Positions 1 through 6,787 of a stretch of DNA of 10,246 nt are shown here, in pieces; positions within the stretch are counted from its first letter, which is position 1; each line of letters starts with the position of its first letter. A program made the translations under genes and the position numbers. The DNA lies in assembly GCA_937906285.1 (NCBI GenBank), contig CALCWL010000383.1:1-10246 (forward strand). Reading direction: 5' to 3'. The DNA comes from an uncultured Rhodanobacter sp. (GTDB taxonomy: Bacteria > Pseudomonadota > Gammaproteobacteria > Xanthomonadales > Rhodanobacteraceae). The notes under the pieces were generated by a model, which was given only the letters and a program-made list of their open reading frames with translations, was not told where the DNA came from and made no database searches.

Positions 1-1
1 G

Positions 2-676
2 GTGGACAAGGCGCTGAACCGCGCCGAGCGCGCGGCCAAGGCGAACGACAAGGATGCGTTGGCGAAGAAGCCGGTGCTGCAGAAGCTGGCTGCCGGGCTC
101 AACGAAGGCAAGTCCGCGCGCAGCCTCGGCCTGGACGAGGAAGAGAAGGCGCTGGTGCGCGACCTGTTCCTGCTCACCCTGAAGCCTCTGATGTACATTG
201 CCAACGTCGCCGACGACGGCTTCGAGAACAACCCGTTGCTGGACGCCGTGCGCGAGCGCGCCGTCGCCGAGGGTGCCGAGGTGGTGCCGGTGTGTGCGGC
301 CATCGAGGAGGAACTGGCGCAACTCGACGAAGCCGACCGCGACGAGTTCCTGAAGGACATGGGCCTGGACGAGCCGGGCCTGAACCGGGTGATCCGCGCC
401 GGCTACAAGCTGCTCGACCTGCAGACGTATTTCACCGCCGGTGTGAAGGAAGTGCGCGCTTGGCAAGTGCGGCGGGGCGCCACCGCACCGCAGGCCGCGG
501 GCGTGATCCACAGCGATTTCGAGAAGGGTTTCATCCGCGCCGAAACCGTCTCCTACGACGATTTCATCCAGTACCAGGGCGAGGCCGGCGCTGCCGCCGC
601 GGGTCGGTTGCGCAAGGAAGGCAAGGAGTACATCGTGAAGGACGGCGACGTGCTGCACTTCCTGTTCAACGTCTGA
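2..676 (+). CDS. ychF: Redox-regulated ATPase YchF (Obg-family, C-terminal part, 5' truncated by window)
   Basis: This is the C-terminal 224 or so residues of YchF, an Obg-related P-loop protein that prefers ATP to GTP and associates with ribosomes and the stress response. The usual length is about 363 residues, so the N-terminal G domain (G1-G3) lies before the window; the GTG at position 2 is only the first in-frame codon, not the true start. Visible parts are the helical coiled-coil segment (fragment residues 1-45), the strand LTLKPLMYIANV that carries the atypical G4 region, the stretch EEPGLNRVIRAGYKLL-like (here DEPGLNRVIRAGYKLLDLQT), and the TGS domain (about 139-224) with TYFTAGVKEVRAW and the hallmark end YIVKDGDVLHFLFNV. 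The G4 position reads NVAD, where E. coli has NVNE as I recall it. The gene converges on the TonB receptor gene and is followed at 10 nt by the REP pair. Family identity is very secure. Confidence 0.97.
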   Translation: MDKALNRAERAAKANDKDALAKKPVLQKLAAGLNEGKSARSLGLDEEEKALVRDLFLLTLKPLMYIANVADDGFENNPLLDAVRERAVAEGAEVVPVCAAIEEELAQLDEADRDEFLKDMGLDEPGLNRVIRAGYKLLDLQTYFTAGVKEVRAWQVRRGATAPQAAGVIHSDFEKGFIRAETVSYDDFIQYQGEAGAAAAGRLRKEGKEYIVKDGDVLHFLFNV

Positions 677-685
677 CAGGCGCGC

Positions 686-753
686 GTAGGGCGGGCGCTG
701 TCCGCCGCTCCCGATGGGTGTGTTGAAGCGCCGGCGGGCAGTGTCCGCCCTAC
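686..753. repeat. Inverted pair of GTAG-type REP palindromes (REPIN-like)
   Basis: Two 21-nt arms, 686-706 and 733-753, are reverse complements at 18 of 21 positions. The outer ends read GTAG (686-689) and CTAC (750-753). Each arm alone is also an imperfect palindrome: GGCGG pairs with CCGCC around a short loop. A GTAG head followed by a GC-rich hairpin is the pattern of RAYT-associated REP sequences described in Stenotrophomonas and relatives, and two inverted copies close together form a REPIN. It lies between the stops of the convergent ychF and receptor genes, the usual extragenic place for such elements, where the fold could also block transcription from both sides. No RAYT transposase gene is in the window. 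Confidence 0.8.
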
Positions 754-755
754 CT

Positions 756-773
756 GGCCGCAAAGTTGCCGCC
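756..773. terminator. Imperfect hairpin at the 3' end of the receptor gene
   Basis: The arms GGCCGCAA (756-763) and TTGCCGCC (766-773) pair at 7 of 8 positions around a 2-nt gap. The structure ends on the first base of the receptor's stop codon complement (773-775), directly beside the REP pair. There is no clear U tract in either direction, so it is at best a factor-dependent or structural 3' end. It could also be a decayed third REP unit, since its minus-strand reading begins GTAGGCGGC. Confidence 0.3.
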
Positions 774-3700
774 TACAGGGCGCTGCCGCCGAACTTGTAC
801 GTGAACTGCACGTAGTAGCTGCGCCCGGCGGCATCGAACCACGAAATGTCGTAGTACGGATACGACGTATAAGTGGGGTCGCGCGGCGGCATCTTGTCGA
901 ACAGGTTGTCCACTGCCAGCGACAGCTGGGCGTGGTCGCTGAACTTGTACTGCAAGGTGGCGTTGTAGCGGTAGGTGGCGTGGACCCAGGCGGGGTCGCC
1001 GGCCGAGGTGTCGACGACCTGGTCGTAGGACCACGAGTTCGGCAGCCGGCCCAGGCGGGTGCCGAACAAGGTGGCCGCCCAGGACCTGCGCTCCCACGAG
1101 ATGCTGGCACTGGTCTTCTCGCGGGGGATGTCGAAACCGCTGTTGACCGCCAGTTCGTCCAGGGTGGGATCGCCGGGGTATTGCTGGAACAGGTGGTTGC
1201 GGGTCCAGGTGTAGTTGCCGGCGAAGCGGAACGTGCCGATGGCGGTCTCCAGCTTGTAGTGCGCGCTGGCGTCGATGCCGCTGGTGCGTTCGTTGGCCAC
1301 GTTGATCGGGTTGACGTAGATGCCGTACAGGCCGCCGGGATCGACCACGCTGTCGGCGGGGTAGCGATTGACCCGCGAGATCGCGTCGATGCAGCTGGGC
1401 GAATTCGCATCGACCGGGTTGCCGTTGGCGTCGCTGCCGATGCGGCAACTGGCTTCCAGCTGCAGGATGCGGTCGGTGCTGAGGTCCTGCACCTGGTTCT
1501 TCATGCGGATGTTGAAATAATCCACCGACAGATCCAGGTTCGGCGTCGGCGACCACACGAATCCGCCGGTCCACGAGGTGCTGGTCTCGGAGTTCAGGTC
1601 GCGGTTGCCCTGACGCGTGCGGATCAGTCCTTCGTCGGAATACGAGCAGTCGGTGATGTCCTCATCCGGCTCTTCGGTTCGGCAGCGGTAGTAGTCGTTG
1701 CCGGAGGTTTCGTCGTTGCCGATGCCGGCGTAGACGTAGTGCAGATCCGGCGCCCGGAACGCCGTACCGTAGGAACCGCGCAGCAGCAGGGTGTCGATCG
1801 GACGCCATTCCAGCCCGGTGCTGTAGGTCAGCTTGCCGGTCTTGTGGCCGGAGAAGCGGTACTGATCGTAGCGGCCGGCCAGGCTGAGGTTGAGCGACTC
1901 CAGCAGCGGCAGGCGCAATTCGCCGGCAGTGGCCCAGCGGTTGCGGCTGCCGTGGCCGTCGGAGTCCTTCCAGCTGTAGTAGTAGTACTGCGTGGCCAGC
2001 GGGTCGGGCTTTGGGTCGTAGGCCTGGTTGCCGAACTCCACCACGCCGGCGAAACCCGCCGGTCCGGCCGGCAGGTTGAACAAGGCGGTATTGGTCAGCG
2101 TGAACCCCAGTGTGTCGCTGCGCGACTCCGGGTGGTAGTTGGTGCGTGCGGTGATCGCGTCGTATTCGGCGCGGGTCAGCGGCGTGTAGAGGCGGATCGG
2201 GTCGGCGTCGAAAATGGGCAAGCCGCTGTCGGGATCCACGCCGAGCTGCGGGCCGAGGTAGAGGTCATTCGCCTTCGCGGCGATGGTCTGCGGCCAGCTG
2301 ATCAGCGCCTTGTACTGCGAGTGGCTGAGCGAGGCCTCGTAATCCCACGCCTGGCCGAACGTACCCTTGAAGCCGGTGGTGAGGCTGAAGGTCTTCTGCG
2401 TGTTCTCGATCATGCCGCGACCGAGGCCACCCATTTCCTCGGGCGTGAACTGGCGGTACCAATTCTCGATGCCGCCGCTGTGCGCGTTGTAGAAATAACC
2501 GTCCTCGTTGCCGTCCGGCGCCTGGTAGTTCCACTGCTCGACGTCGCGGAACAGCTCGACCTTGCTCCAGCCCAGCTGCATGTCGCCGAACCAGCTCAGG
2601 CTGTCATTGATCTTCAGGTTGGCCGAGGTGTAGGTGTTGATGCCGCGGCGCTGGCTGAGGATGGTGCCGTAGCCGATGGATTCCGCGCTGCCGCAGAAGT
2701 TGCCGTAGCGCGGCCGGTTGGCGTACACCGTGGTGCCGCCGTTCAAGTAACCCAGCGCGTCGCAGGTGGCCTGGCCCGGATCGATGTAGTCGTCGTTCCA
2801 GTCGCCGTTGAGAAAGGTGCGCCGTGGCACCTGCGAGCGCGCGGTGGGCGCGTCGGCGGTGGAATCCTGGATCTTGCGGTCGTAGGCCCACAGCGGCTTC
2901 TGGTCGATCAGCTCGGCGCCGAACACCAGGTTGAAGTCGCCCTGCGAGAAGCCGGTGGAGAAGTTCAGCTTGGTCGATGCGCCGCCGCCGCGGGTGGTGT
3001 CGCCGTAGCGCAGGTCGATGGTGGTGCCGTCGGCGTGGTCCTTCAGGATGAAGTTCACCACGCCGGAGATCGCGTCCGAGCCGTACACCGCCGAGGCGCT
3101 GCCGGTGAGCACCTCGATGCGGTCGATCATGCCGATCGGGATGTTGGAAATGTCGGTGAAGTTGCTGCGGCCCTTGAATGGCAGCGGGAAATCGGCCATG
3201 CGCCGACCGTTGACCAGCACCAGGGTGTGGTTGGGGCCGAGTCCGCGCAGGTCGACCTCTTCCGCGCCGGGCGAGAAGTCGGCGCCGCTGGAGGACTGCT
3301 GGCTCTGCGTCTCGCCGCTGTTCTGGGTGATCGCGCGCATCACGTCGGGCACGCTGGCGAAGCCGGCGGCCTTGATCTCCTGCGCGGTGACCACGGTGAC
3401 CGGCGCCGGACCCTCCACCTGCACCCGCGGGATGCGCGAGCCGGTGACCTGCACTTCGTCCAGCCGGGTGGCCTGTTCCGGGTCCGGTTCGGCGGAATCG
3501 CTGCCGGCGGGCGCGGGCGCGGATGGCGGCGCGGTCCGGCGGGCCGCCTTGACGATCACCACCGCGCCGGACTCGTCGTGCTGCATGGTGAAACCGCTGC
3601 CGGCGAGCAGCCGTCGCAGCGCCTCGTCCGTCGACAGCGTGCCGCGCACGCCGGCGGTGCGCAGTCCGCGCAGCTGGTCGGCCTGGTAGATGAACTGCGC

Positions 3701-3847
3701 GCCGGACTGGCGGGCCAGCGTATCCAGCGCGGTGACCAGGTCGCCGGCGGGGATGTCGACCGGCCGCACCGCCGGGGCCTGCGCCGAGGCGATGGCCGAT
3801 GCCGAGCAAGCAAGGATCAACAGCGCGCCGCGTAGCGAACGAGTCAT
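773..3847 (-). CDS. TonB-dependent outer-membrane receptor with N-terminal STN signalling domain (FecA-like)
   Basis: Protein of 1024 residues. Residues 1-22 form a signal peptide (MTRSLRGALLILACSASAIA). An STN (secretin and TonB N-terminus) domain follows at about 28-100, the periplasmic domain that contacts FecR. After an Ala/Pro-rich linker comes a TonB box-like segment, LDEVQVTGSR (129-138), then the plug domain (about 145-270) with VDLRGLGPNHTLVLVNGRRM and IDRIEVLTGSASAVYGSDAI, and then a beta barrel to the end. The start at 3847 is chosen because GGGGAGA sits 7 nt upstream and the signal peptide begins there; an upstream ATG at 3898 would add 17 residues before it and would fall on the proposed promoter. 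The last strand, YYVQFTYKF, is followed by five more residues (GGSAL), whereas most receptors end on the aromatic residue. The substrate cannot be read from the sequence. The neighbouring secreted cyanophycinase suggests Asp-Arg peptides rather than a siderophore. The gene lies 91 nt after the anti-sigma gene. Confidence 0.95.
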   Translation of the reverse strand: MTRSLRGALLILACSASAIASAQAPAVRPVDIPAGDLVTALDTLARQSGAQFIYQADQLRGLRTAGVRGTLSTDEALRRLLAGSGFTMQHDESGAVVIVKAARRTAPPSAPAPAGSDSAEPDPEQATRLDEVQVTGSRIPRVQVEGPAPVTVVTAQEIKAAGFASVPDVMRAITQNSGETQSQQSSSGADFSPGAEEVDLRGLGPNHTLVLVNGRRMADFPLPFKGRSNFTDISNIPIGMIDRIEVLTGSASAVYGSDAISGVVNFILKDHADGTTIDLRYGDTTRGGGASTKLNFSTGFSQGDFNLVFGAELIDQKPLWAYDRKIQDSTADAPTARSQVPRRTFLNGDWNDDYIDPGQATCDALGYLNGGTTVYANRPRYGNFCGSAESIGYGTILSQRRGINTYTSANLKINDSLSWFGDMQLGWSKVELFRDVEQWNYQAPDGNEDGYFYNAHSGGIENWYRQFTPEEMGGLGRGMIENTQKTFSLTTGFKGTFGQAWDYEASLSHSQYKALISWPQTIAAKANDLYLGPQLGVDPDSGLPIFDADPIRLYTPLTRAEYDAITARTNYHPESRSDTLGFTLTNTALFNLPAGPAGFAGVVEFGNQAYDPKPDPLATQYYYYSWKDSDGHGSRNRWATAGELRLPLLESLNLSLAGRYDQYRFSGHKTGKLTYSTGLEWRPIDTLLLRGSYGTAFRAPDLHYVYAGIGNDETSGNDYYRCRTEEPDEDITDCSYSDEGLIRTRQGNRDLNSETSTSWTGGFVWSPTPNLDLSVDYFNIRMKNQVQDLSTDRILQLEASCRIGSDANGNPVDANSPSCIDAISRVNRYPADSVVDPGGLYGIYVNPINVANERTSGIDASAHYKLETAIGTFRFAGNYTWTRNHLFQQYPGDPTLDELAVNSGFDIPREKTSASISWERRSWAATLFGTRLGRLPNSWSYDQVVDTSAGDPAWVHATYRYNATLQYKFSDHAQLSLAVDNLFDKMPPRDPTYTSYPYYDISWFDAAGRSYYVQFTYKFGGSAL

Positions 3848-3898
3848 GTGCAGTTCTCCCCGGGCAGGCGCGCACGATGCGCACCGCGTAGATGCCAT

Positions 3899-3924
3899 GA
3901 CGAGCGGACGCGGAAAATCCCCCC
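3899..3924 (-). promoter_or_regulatory. Putative ECF (FecI-type) promoter of the receptor gene
   Basis: On the minus strand a run of six G (3924-3919) followed by A is separated by 16 nt from CGTC (3902-3899), which is preceded by T. ECF promoters typically pair a GGAA-like -35 with a CGTC-like -10 at about this spacing. The site lies 51 nt upstream of the receptor start, in the 91-nt gap after the anti-sigma gene, where FecA-type receptors usually have their own sigma-dependent promoter. The same arrangement and spacing occurs at 5605-5629 in front of the cyanophycinase gene. Confidence 0.5.
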
Positions 3925-3938
3925 AGGCACCGCTCCGC

Positions 3939-4997
3939 TCAGCGCGGACTCAACACGATAGTGTTCCCGCGCGCGGCGGCCTTGACCGGGAAGCCGCGCG
4001 TCAGCAGCCGCACGAAGGCGTCGGTGTTGGACCAGCGGAAGTTGCCGCCCACGCGCATGGCGCCGACCCGCGCATCGTCGATCACGATCTTGCGCTGGTT
4101 GTAGCGGTTGAACTCGGCCACGGCGGTGGCCAGCGGAGTGTCGTGGAAGCTGACGAAACCGTTGCGCCAGCTCAGGTATTCCTGCGCCTGCTGCACGGTT
4201 CCCGAATGCACGACCACGCCGCCGTCGCTGGCGATGGCCACGCTGCCGGCCGGCAACAGGGTGGTGGCCTGGTGCGGGCCGTCGGGACGACCGTCGGATT
4301 CCAGCCGCACCAGGCCCTGGGTGACCACCACGCGCAGATCCGCCGCGTCACGGCGCACCGCGAAGCGTGTGCCGACGGCGATCACCCGGCGCGCGTCGGC
4401 GCTGACCACGAACGGTCGTGCGCGATCCTTGGCCACGCTGAAGAACGCCTCGCCTTGCTCGAGATCGACGTGGCGTTCGCGGCGCGACCAGGTCAGCCGG
4501 ATGCGGCTGTCGCTGCTGAGCGTGGCCACCGAGCCGTCCGCCAGTTGCACCTCGCGCAGCTCGCCGACGGCGGTTCGATAGGATGCCTGCTCCACCGCGC
4601 CGTACCCATGCCAGGCCAGCGCCAGCGTCACGACCACCAGCAGCGAAGCGGCGACCGCCAGCAGCCGGGCGTGCGGCCAGGATCGGCGTCGCGTGGCTGC
4701 CCGCCAGCCGCGCGGAGTCGCGGCAGGGTGCGGTTGCGCCAGCGCAGGTGCACCGGTGTGCGGCGTCGCCCAACTGCCACGCGGCGGCACGCCGCCGGCG
4801 CGCCAGCCGGCACCCAGCGCCTGCAGCCGGCCGCTTTGCTGCCACGCCGCGTCGAGCCGCACGTAGGCCACCCGGTGCGCGGTTGACGCATCCAGCCACG
4901 CGTCCAGCCGGCGCTGGTCGCGCTCGTTCCAGTGCTCGCCGTCGCGTCGGGCCAGCCAGCTCGCGGCGATGTGTTCGATCTCCCTGCTACTGGTCAT
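3939..4997 (-). CDS. FecR-family anti-sigma factor / signal transducer
   Basis: Inner-membrane protein of 352 residues that should hold the adjacent sigma factor and relay receptor occupancy from the periplasm. The N-terminal cytoplasmic DUF4880 region (about 6-55: AASWLARRDGEHW to YVRLDAAW) is the sigma-binding part. A Pro/Arg-rich stretch (65-110) leads to one membrane helix (about 112-129, LLAVAASLLVVVTLALAW). The periplasmic FecR domain (about 140-235) begins TAVGELREVQLADGSVATL. The C-terminal domain (about 283-350: FHDTPLATAVAEFNRYN to NTIVLSPR) is of the DUF4974/STN-like type that meets the receptor's STN domain. The start at 4997 lies inside the end of the sigma gene, an 11-nt overlap that suggests translational coupling; an in-frame ATG at 5069 would add 24 residues without family similarity. 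Gene order sigma, anti-sigma, receptor is the classical Fec layout. Confidence 0.94.
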   Translation of the reverse strand: MTSSREIEHIAASWLARRDGEHWNERDQRRLDAWLDASTAHRVAYVRLDAAWQQSGRLQALGAGWRAGGVPPRGSWATPHTGAPALAQPHPAATPRGWRAATRRRSWPHARLLAVAASLLVVVTLALAWHGYGAVEQASYRTAVGELREVQLADGSVATLSSDSRIRLTWSRRERHVDLEQGEAFFSVAKDRARPFVVSADARRVIAVGTRFAVRRDAADLRVVVTQGLVRLESDGRPDGPHQATTLLPAGSVAIASDGGVVVHSGTVQQAQEYLSWRNGFVSFHDTPLATAVAEFNRYNQRKIVIDDARVGAMRVGGNFRWSNTDAFVRLLTRGFPVKAAARGNTIVLSPR

Positions 4998-5562
4998 GAC
5001 CAAGCTCGATGGCGGTTTCCTGTTCGCCTGCACGGGTGTGGCGATGGGCGTGGCGATCGCCGTGCACATACTGAGCGATCAGCCGCGCGCCCTTGGCGAT
5101 CTGCTTCTCCACGGTCTTCTCGCTGATGCCCATGCGGGCGGCGACCTGTTTCTGCGACAACTGCTCGACGCGGCGCAGCCAGACCACCTCGCGGCAGCGG
5201 TCGGGCAGGCGGTCGAACGCGTCGGCGAGGCGTTTCAACTCCTGGTGTGCGTCCAGCCGGCGGTCCGGCGTGACCTCGTCCACCGAGACGTTCAACGCGT
5301 CGATATCACCCACGGCCTCGATCGAGACCACCCGTTCGCGGCGCAGGCGGTCGGTCATCAGGTGGCGCGCCGTGGTGAACATGAACGACTTGGGTTGGGT
5401 CGGGCGCGACCGTGCCGCGGCTTCGTAGACGCGAACGTAGATCTCCTGGCGCAGGTCGTGGACCTCCTCGCGACGGAACCAGCTGCGCCGCAGATAGCGC
5501 ATCAGGGCGCCCTCGTGGACGAGGATTTCGCGGGCAAACCAGCTGTTGAGGGAGTCGTCCAC
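4987..5562 (-). CDS. FecI-type ECF RNA polymerase sigma factor
   Basis: ECF sigma factor of 191 residues from the chosen GTG. Region 2 (about 15-80) contains LMRYLRRSW, VHDLRQEIYVRVYEAA and KSFMFTTARHLMTDRLRRERVVS, the core-binding and -10 recognition helices. Region 4 (about 110-165) contains RLPDRCREVVWLRRVEQLS followed by a helix-turn-helix, KQVAARMGISEKTVEKQIAKG, which reads the -35. A short His-rich tail follows (GDRHAHRHTRAG). The GTG at 5562 is preferred because AAGG lies 8 nt upstream and the protein then begins just before the conserved SLNSWFAREILVHE. An ATG at 5604 would add 14 residues, but it has no purine-rich site in front and abuts the cyanophycinase promoter. The stop overlaps the anti-sigma start. 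It probably transcribes the receptor gene and, by the shared motif, the cyanophycinase gene. Confidence 0.93.
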   Translation of the reverse strand: MDDSLNSWFAREILVHEGALMRYLRRSWFRREEVHDLRQEIYVRVYEAAARSRPTQPKSFMFTTARHLMTDRLRRERVVSIEAVGDIDALNVSVDEVTPDRRLDAHQELKRLADAFDRLPDRCREVVWLRRVEQLSQKQVAARMGISEKTVEKQIAKGARLIAQYVHGDRHAHRHTRAGEQETAIELGHDQ

Positions 5563-5692
5563 GAAGGCGACCTTAGCGTCAATCCGCGATGGAAATACAG
5601 CCATGGGGGAAACGCCGCGCCGGTTCGTCCCGATTCGAAGCGCGCCGCCTCTTGCGGTGCGGACTGCCACTTTCGTCCGGGGGATCGTACGC
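5563..5692. promoter_or_regulatory. Divergent intergenic region between sigma gene and cyanophycinase gene
   Basis: This 130-nt spacer must hold the start signals for both divergent units. On the plus strand it contains the ECF-like promoter (5605-5629) and the cyanophycinase ribosome site GGGGGA (5679-5684). On the minus strand it contains AAGG (5574-5571), 8 nt before the sigma GTG. I see no convincing sigma-70 promoter for the sigma gene: TGTATT on the minus strand near 5595 has no -35 partner. I see no Fur box, as might be expected for an iron-regulated Fec system. Confidence 0.6.
5605..5629 (+). promoter_or_regulatory. Putative ECF (FecI-type) promoter of the cyanophycinase gene
   Basis: A run of five G (5605-5609) followed by A is separated by 16 nt from CGTC (5626-5629), itself preceded by T. 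Block order, spacing and 9 of the 16 spacer bases, including a shared CCGCG, match the site before the receptor gene at 3899-3924. Transcription would begin near 5637, leaving a leader of about 55 nt before the ATG at 5693. GGGGGA and CGTC each occur elsewhere by chance in GC-rich DNA (both recur near 5674-5684 in the wrong order), so the evidence is the matched pair and its placement. Confidence 0.5.
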
Positions 5693-6787
5693 ATGTTTTC
5701 CACCAAGCGGCTGCCCGGCCTGCTGCGTCCGGCCGCCCTGTGCCTGCTGGCTTTGGGCCTCGCACTGACCGGCGCGAACGCGCTGGCCGATTCCGCTGCC
5801 GCGCGCAACGGCTACGAGTACTACCAGGTCGGCGACCTCAAAGCGACCCGGCCCGGCGCCACCGAGCCGGCGCTGCTGCTGATGGGCGGCGGCGAGTGGC
5901 CGCACCAGGCGTTCGCGTGGCTGGCGGCCAAGGGTGGTCACGGGCATTTCCTGATCCTGCGCGCATCCGGTGCCGACGATCTGCAGAAGGAGCTGTACCG
6001 CGACGTCGGCGGCGTGGCCTCGGTGCAGACGCTGGTGTTCCACAGCCGCGCGGCGGCCAGCGATCCGCGGGTGCTGGAGATCGTGCGGCGGGCCGACGGC
6101 ATCTTCATCGCCGGCGGCGACCAAGCCAACTACGTGCGGTTCTGGAAGGGTACGCCGCTGAACGCGCTGCTGGACCAGCATGTCGCCTCGGGCAAGCCGA
6201 TCGGCGGCAGCAGCGCCGGGCTGGCGATCCTCGGCGGCCATGCCTACGGCGCGCTGGACGGCGGCAGCATCACGTCGGCTGAAGCGCTGGCCGATCCGCT
6301 GGGCGAGAGCGTCACCCTGGTCGACGGTTTCCTGCACATGCCGCGCCTGCAGCGGGTGATCACCGATACCCACTTCGACGCCCGCACGCGGCAGGGCCGG
6401 CTGATCGCGTTCCTCGCCCGGCTGCGGCACGAGGGCCATCGGGACACGGTCGGGCTGGGTGTGGATGAAGGGACGGCGCTGGCCATCGACGGCAACGGTA
6501 TCGGCCGCGTGTTCACGTTGACCGACGGCTTCGCCTGGCTGCTGCGCCCGCAGGGTCAGCCGGAGCGGATCGAAGCTGGCAAGCCGCTGGACTATCGCGA
6601 CGTGCGGGTGACCGGCATCGGCACGCAGAGCCGGATCGATCTGGGCAATCTCGAAGTGCGGCGGCCGGCATTCGAGGCGGTCGCCGACGTGCAGCATGGC
6701 AAGCTCGACCTGCGCCGATCGCTGCCTGTGATGCGTGGAGGCGACGACAACGGCGATCCGCTGGAACCGCCTGCGCCGGCACGCTGA
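5693..6787 (+). CDS. Secreted cyanophycinase (peptidase family S51, CphE-like)
   Basis: Serine hydrolase of 364 residues predicted to cut cyanophycin (multi-L-arginyl-poly-L-aspartate) to beta-Asp-Arg dipeptides outside the cytoplasm. Residues 1-32 are a signal peptide (KRLPGLLRP, then AALCLLALGLALTGANALA) with a type I cleavage site and no proper lipobox at Cys17. The S51 core is clear: LLLMGGGEW (61-69), GIFIAGGDQANYV (136-148), the nucleophile elbow GGSSAGLAI with Ser174, DTHFDARTRQGRL with His227, and GLGVDEGTAL with Glu259, giving the expected Ser-His-Glu triad. Arg231, Arg233 and Arg236 match the spacing of the substrate-binding arginines of Synechocystis CphB as I recall them, as do Gln144 and Asp225. 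The position next to the catalytic His is Thr226 where CphB has Gln. At 364 residues it is longer than cytoplasmic CphB (about 270). GGGGGA lies 8 nt before the ATG; an upstream ATG at 5546 would bury the signal peptide. Confidence 0.92.
   Translation: MFSTKRLPGLLRPAALCLLALGLALTGANALADSAAARNGYEYYQVGDLKATRPGATEPALLLMGGGEWPHQAFAWLAAKGGHGHFLILRASGADDLQKELYRDVGGVASVQTLVFHSRAAASDPRVLEIVRRADGIFIAGGDQANYVRFWKGTPLNALLDQHVASGKPIGGSSAGLAILGGHAYGALDGGSITSAEALADPLGESVTLVDGFLHMPRLQRVITDTHFDARTRQGRLIAFLARLRHEGHRDTVGLGVDEGTALAIDGNGIGRVFTLTDGFAWLLRPQGQPERIEAGKPLDYRDVRVTGIGTQSRIDLGNLEVRRPAFEAVADVQHGKLDLRRSLPVMRGGDDNGDPLEPPAPAR

Noticed and set aside
932..3835. 967-codon open frame on the plus strand, opposite the TonB receptor
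   Set aside because: It is fully antisense to a well-supported gene, and its product is low-complexity Val/Ala/Gly/Arg-rich with no domain. Long antisense frames are expected where codon use is GC-rich.
3848..3898. Upstream ATG extension of the receptor (17 residues)
   Set aside because: It would place charged residues before the signal peptide, overlap the proposed promoter and lose the good ribosome site used by ATG 3847.
3690..4886. 398-codon plus-strand open frame across the receptor start and the anti-sigma gene
   Set aside because: It is antisense to two real genes and crosses their shared regulatory gap; no domain is visible.
4998..5069. Upstream ATG extension of the anti-sigma factor (24 residues)
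   Set aside because: The extra residues show no family similarity, and the shorter start gives the typical overlap with the sigma gene.
5563..5692. Fur box expected for an iron-type FecI system
   Set aside because: No AT-rich GATAATGAT-like inverted repeat is visible, consistent with control by something other than iron.
5735..5743. Lipobox around Cys17 of the cyanophycinase signal peptide
   Set aside because: The residue before Cys is Leu, not Gly/Ala/Ser, and the Cys is in the middle of the hydrophobic core, so ordinary secretion is more likely than lipidation.
4969..6282. 437-codon plus-strand open frame spanning the sigma gene and the cyanophycinase
   Set aside because: It runs antisense through the sigma gene and out of frame through the cyanophycinase, both of which have clear family motifs.
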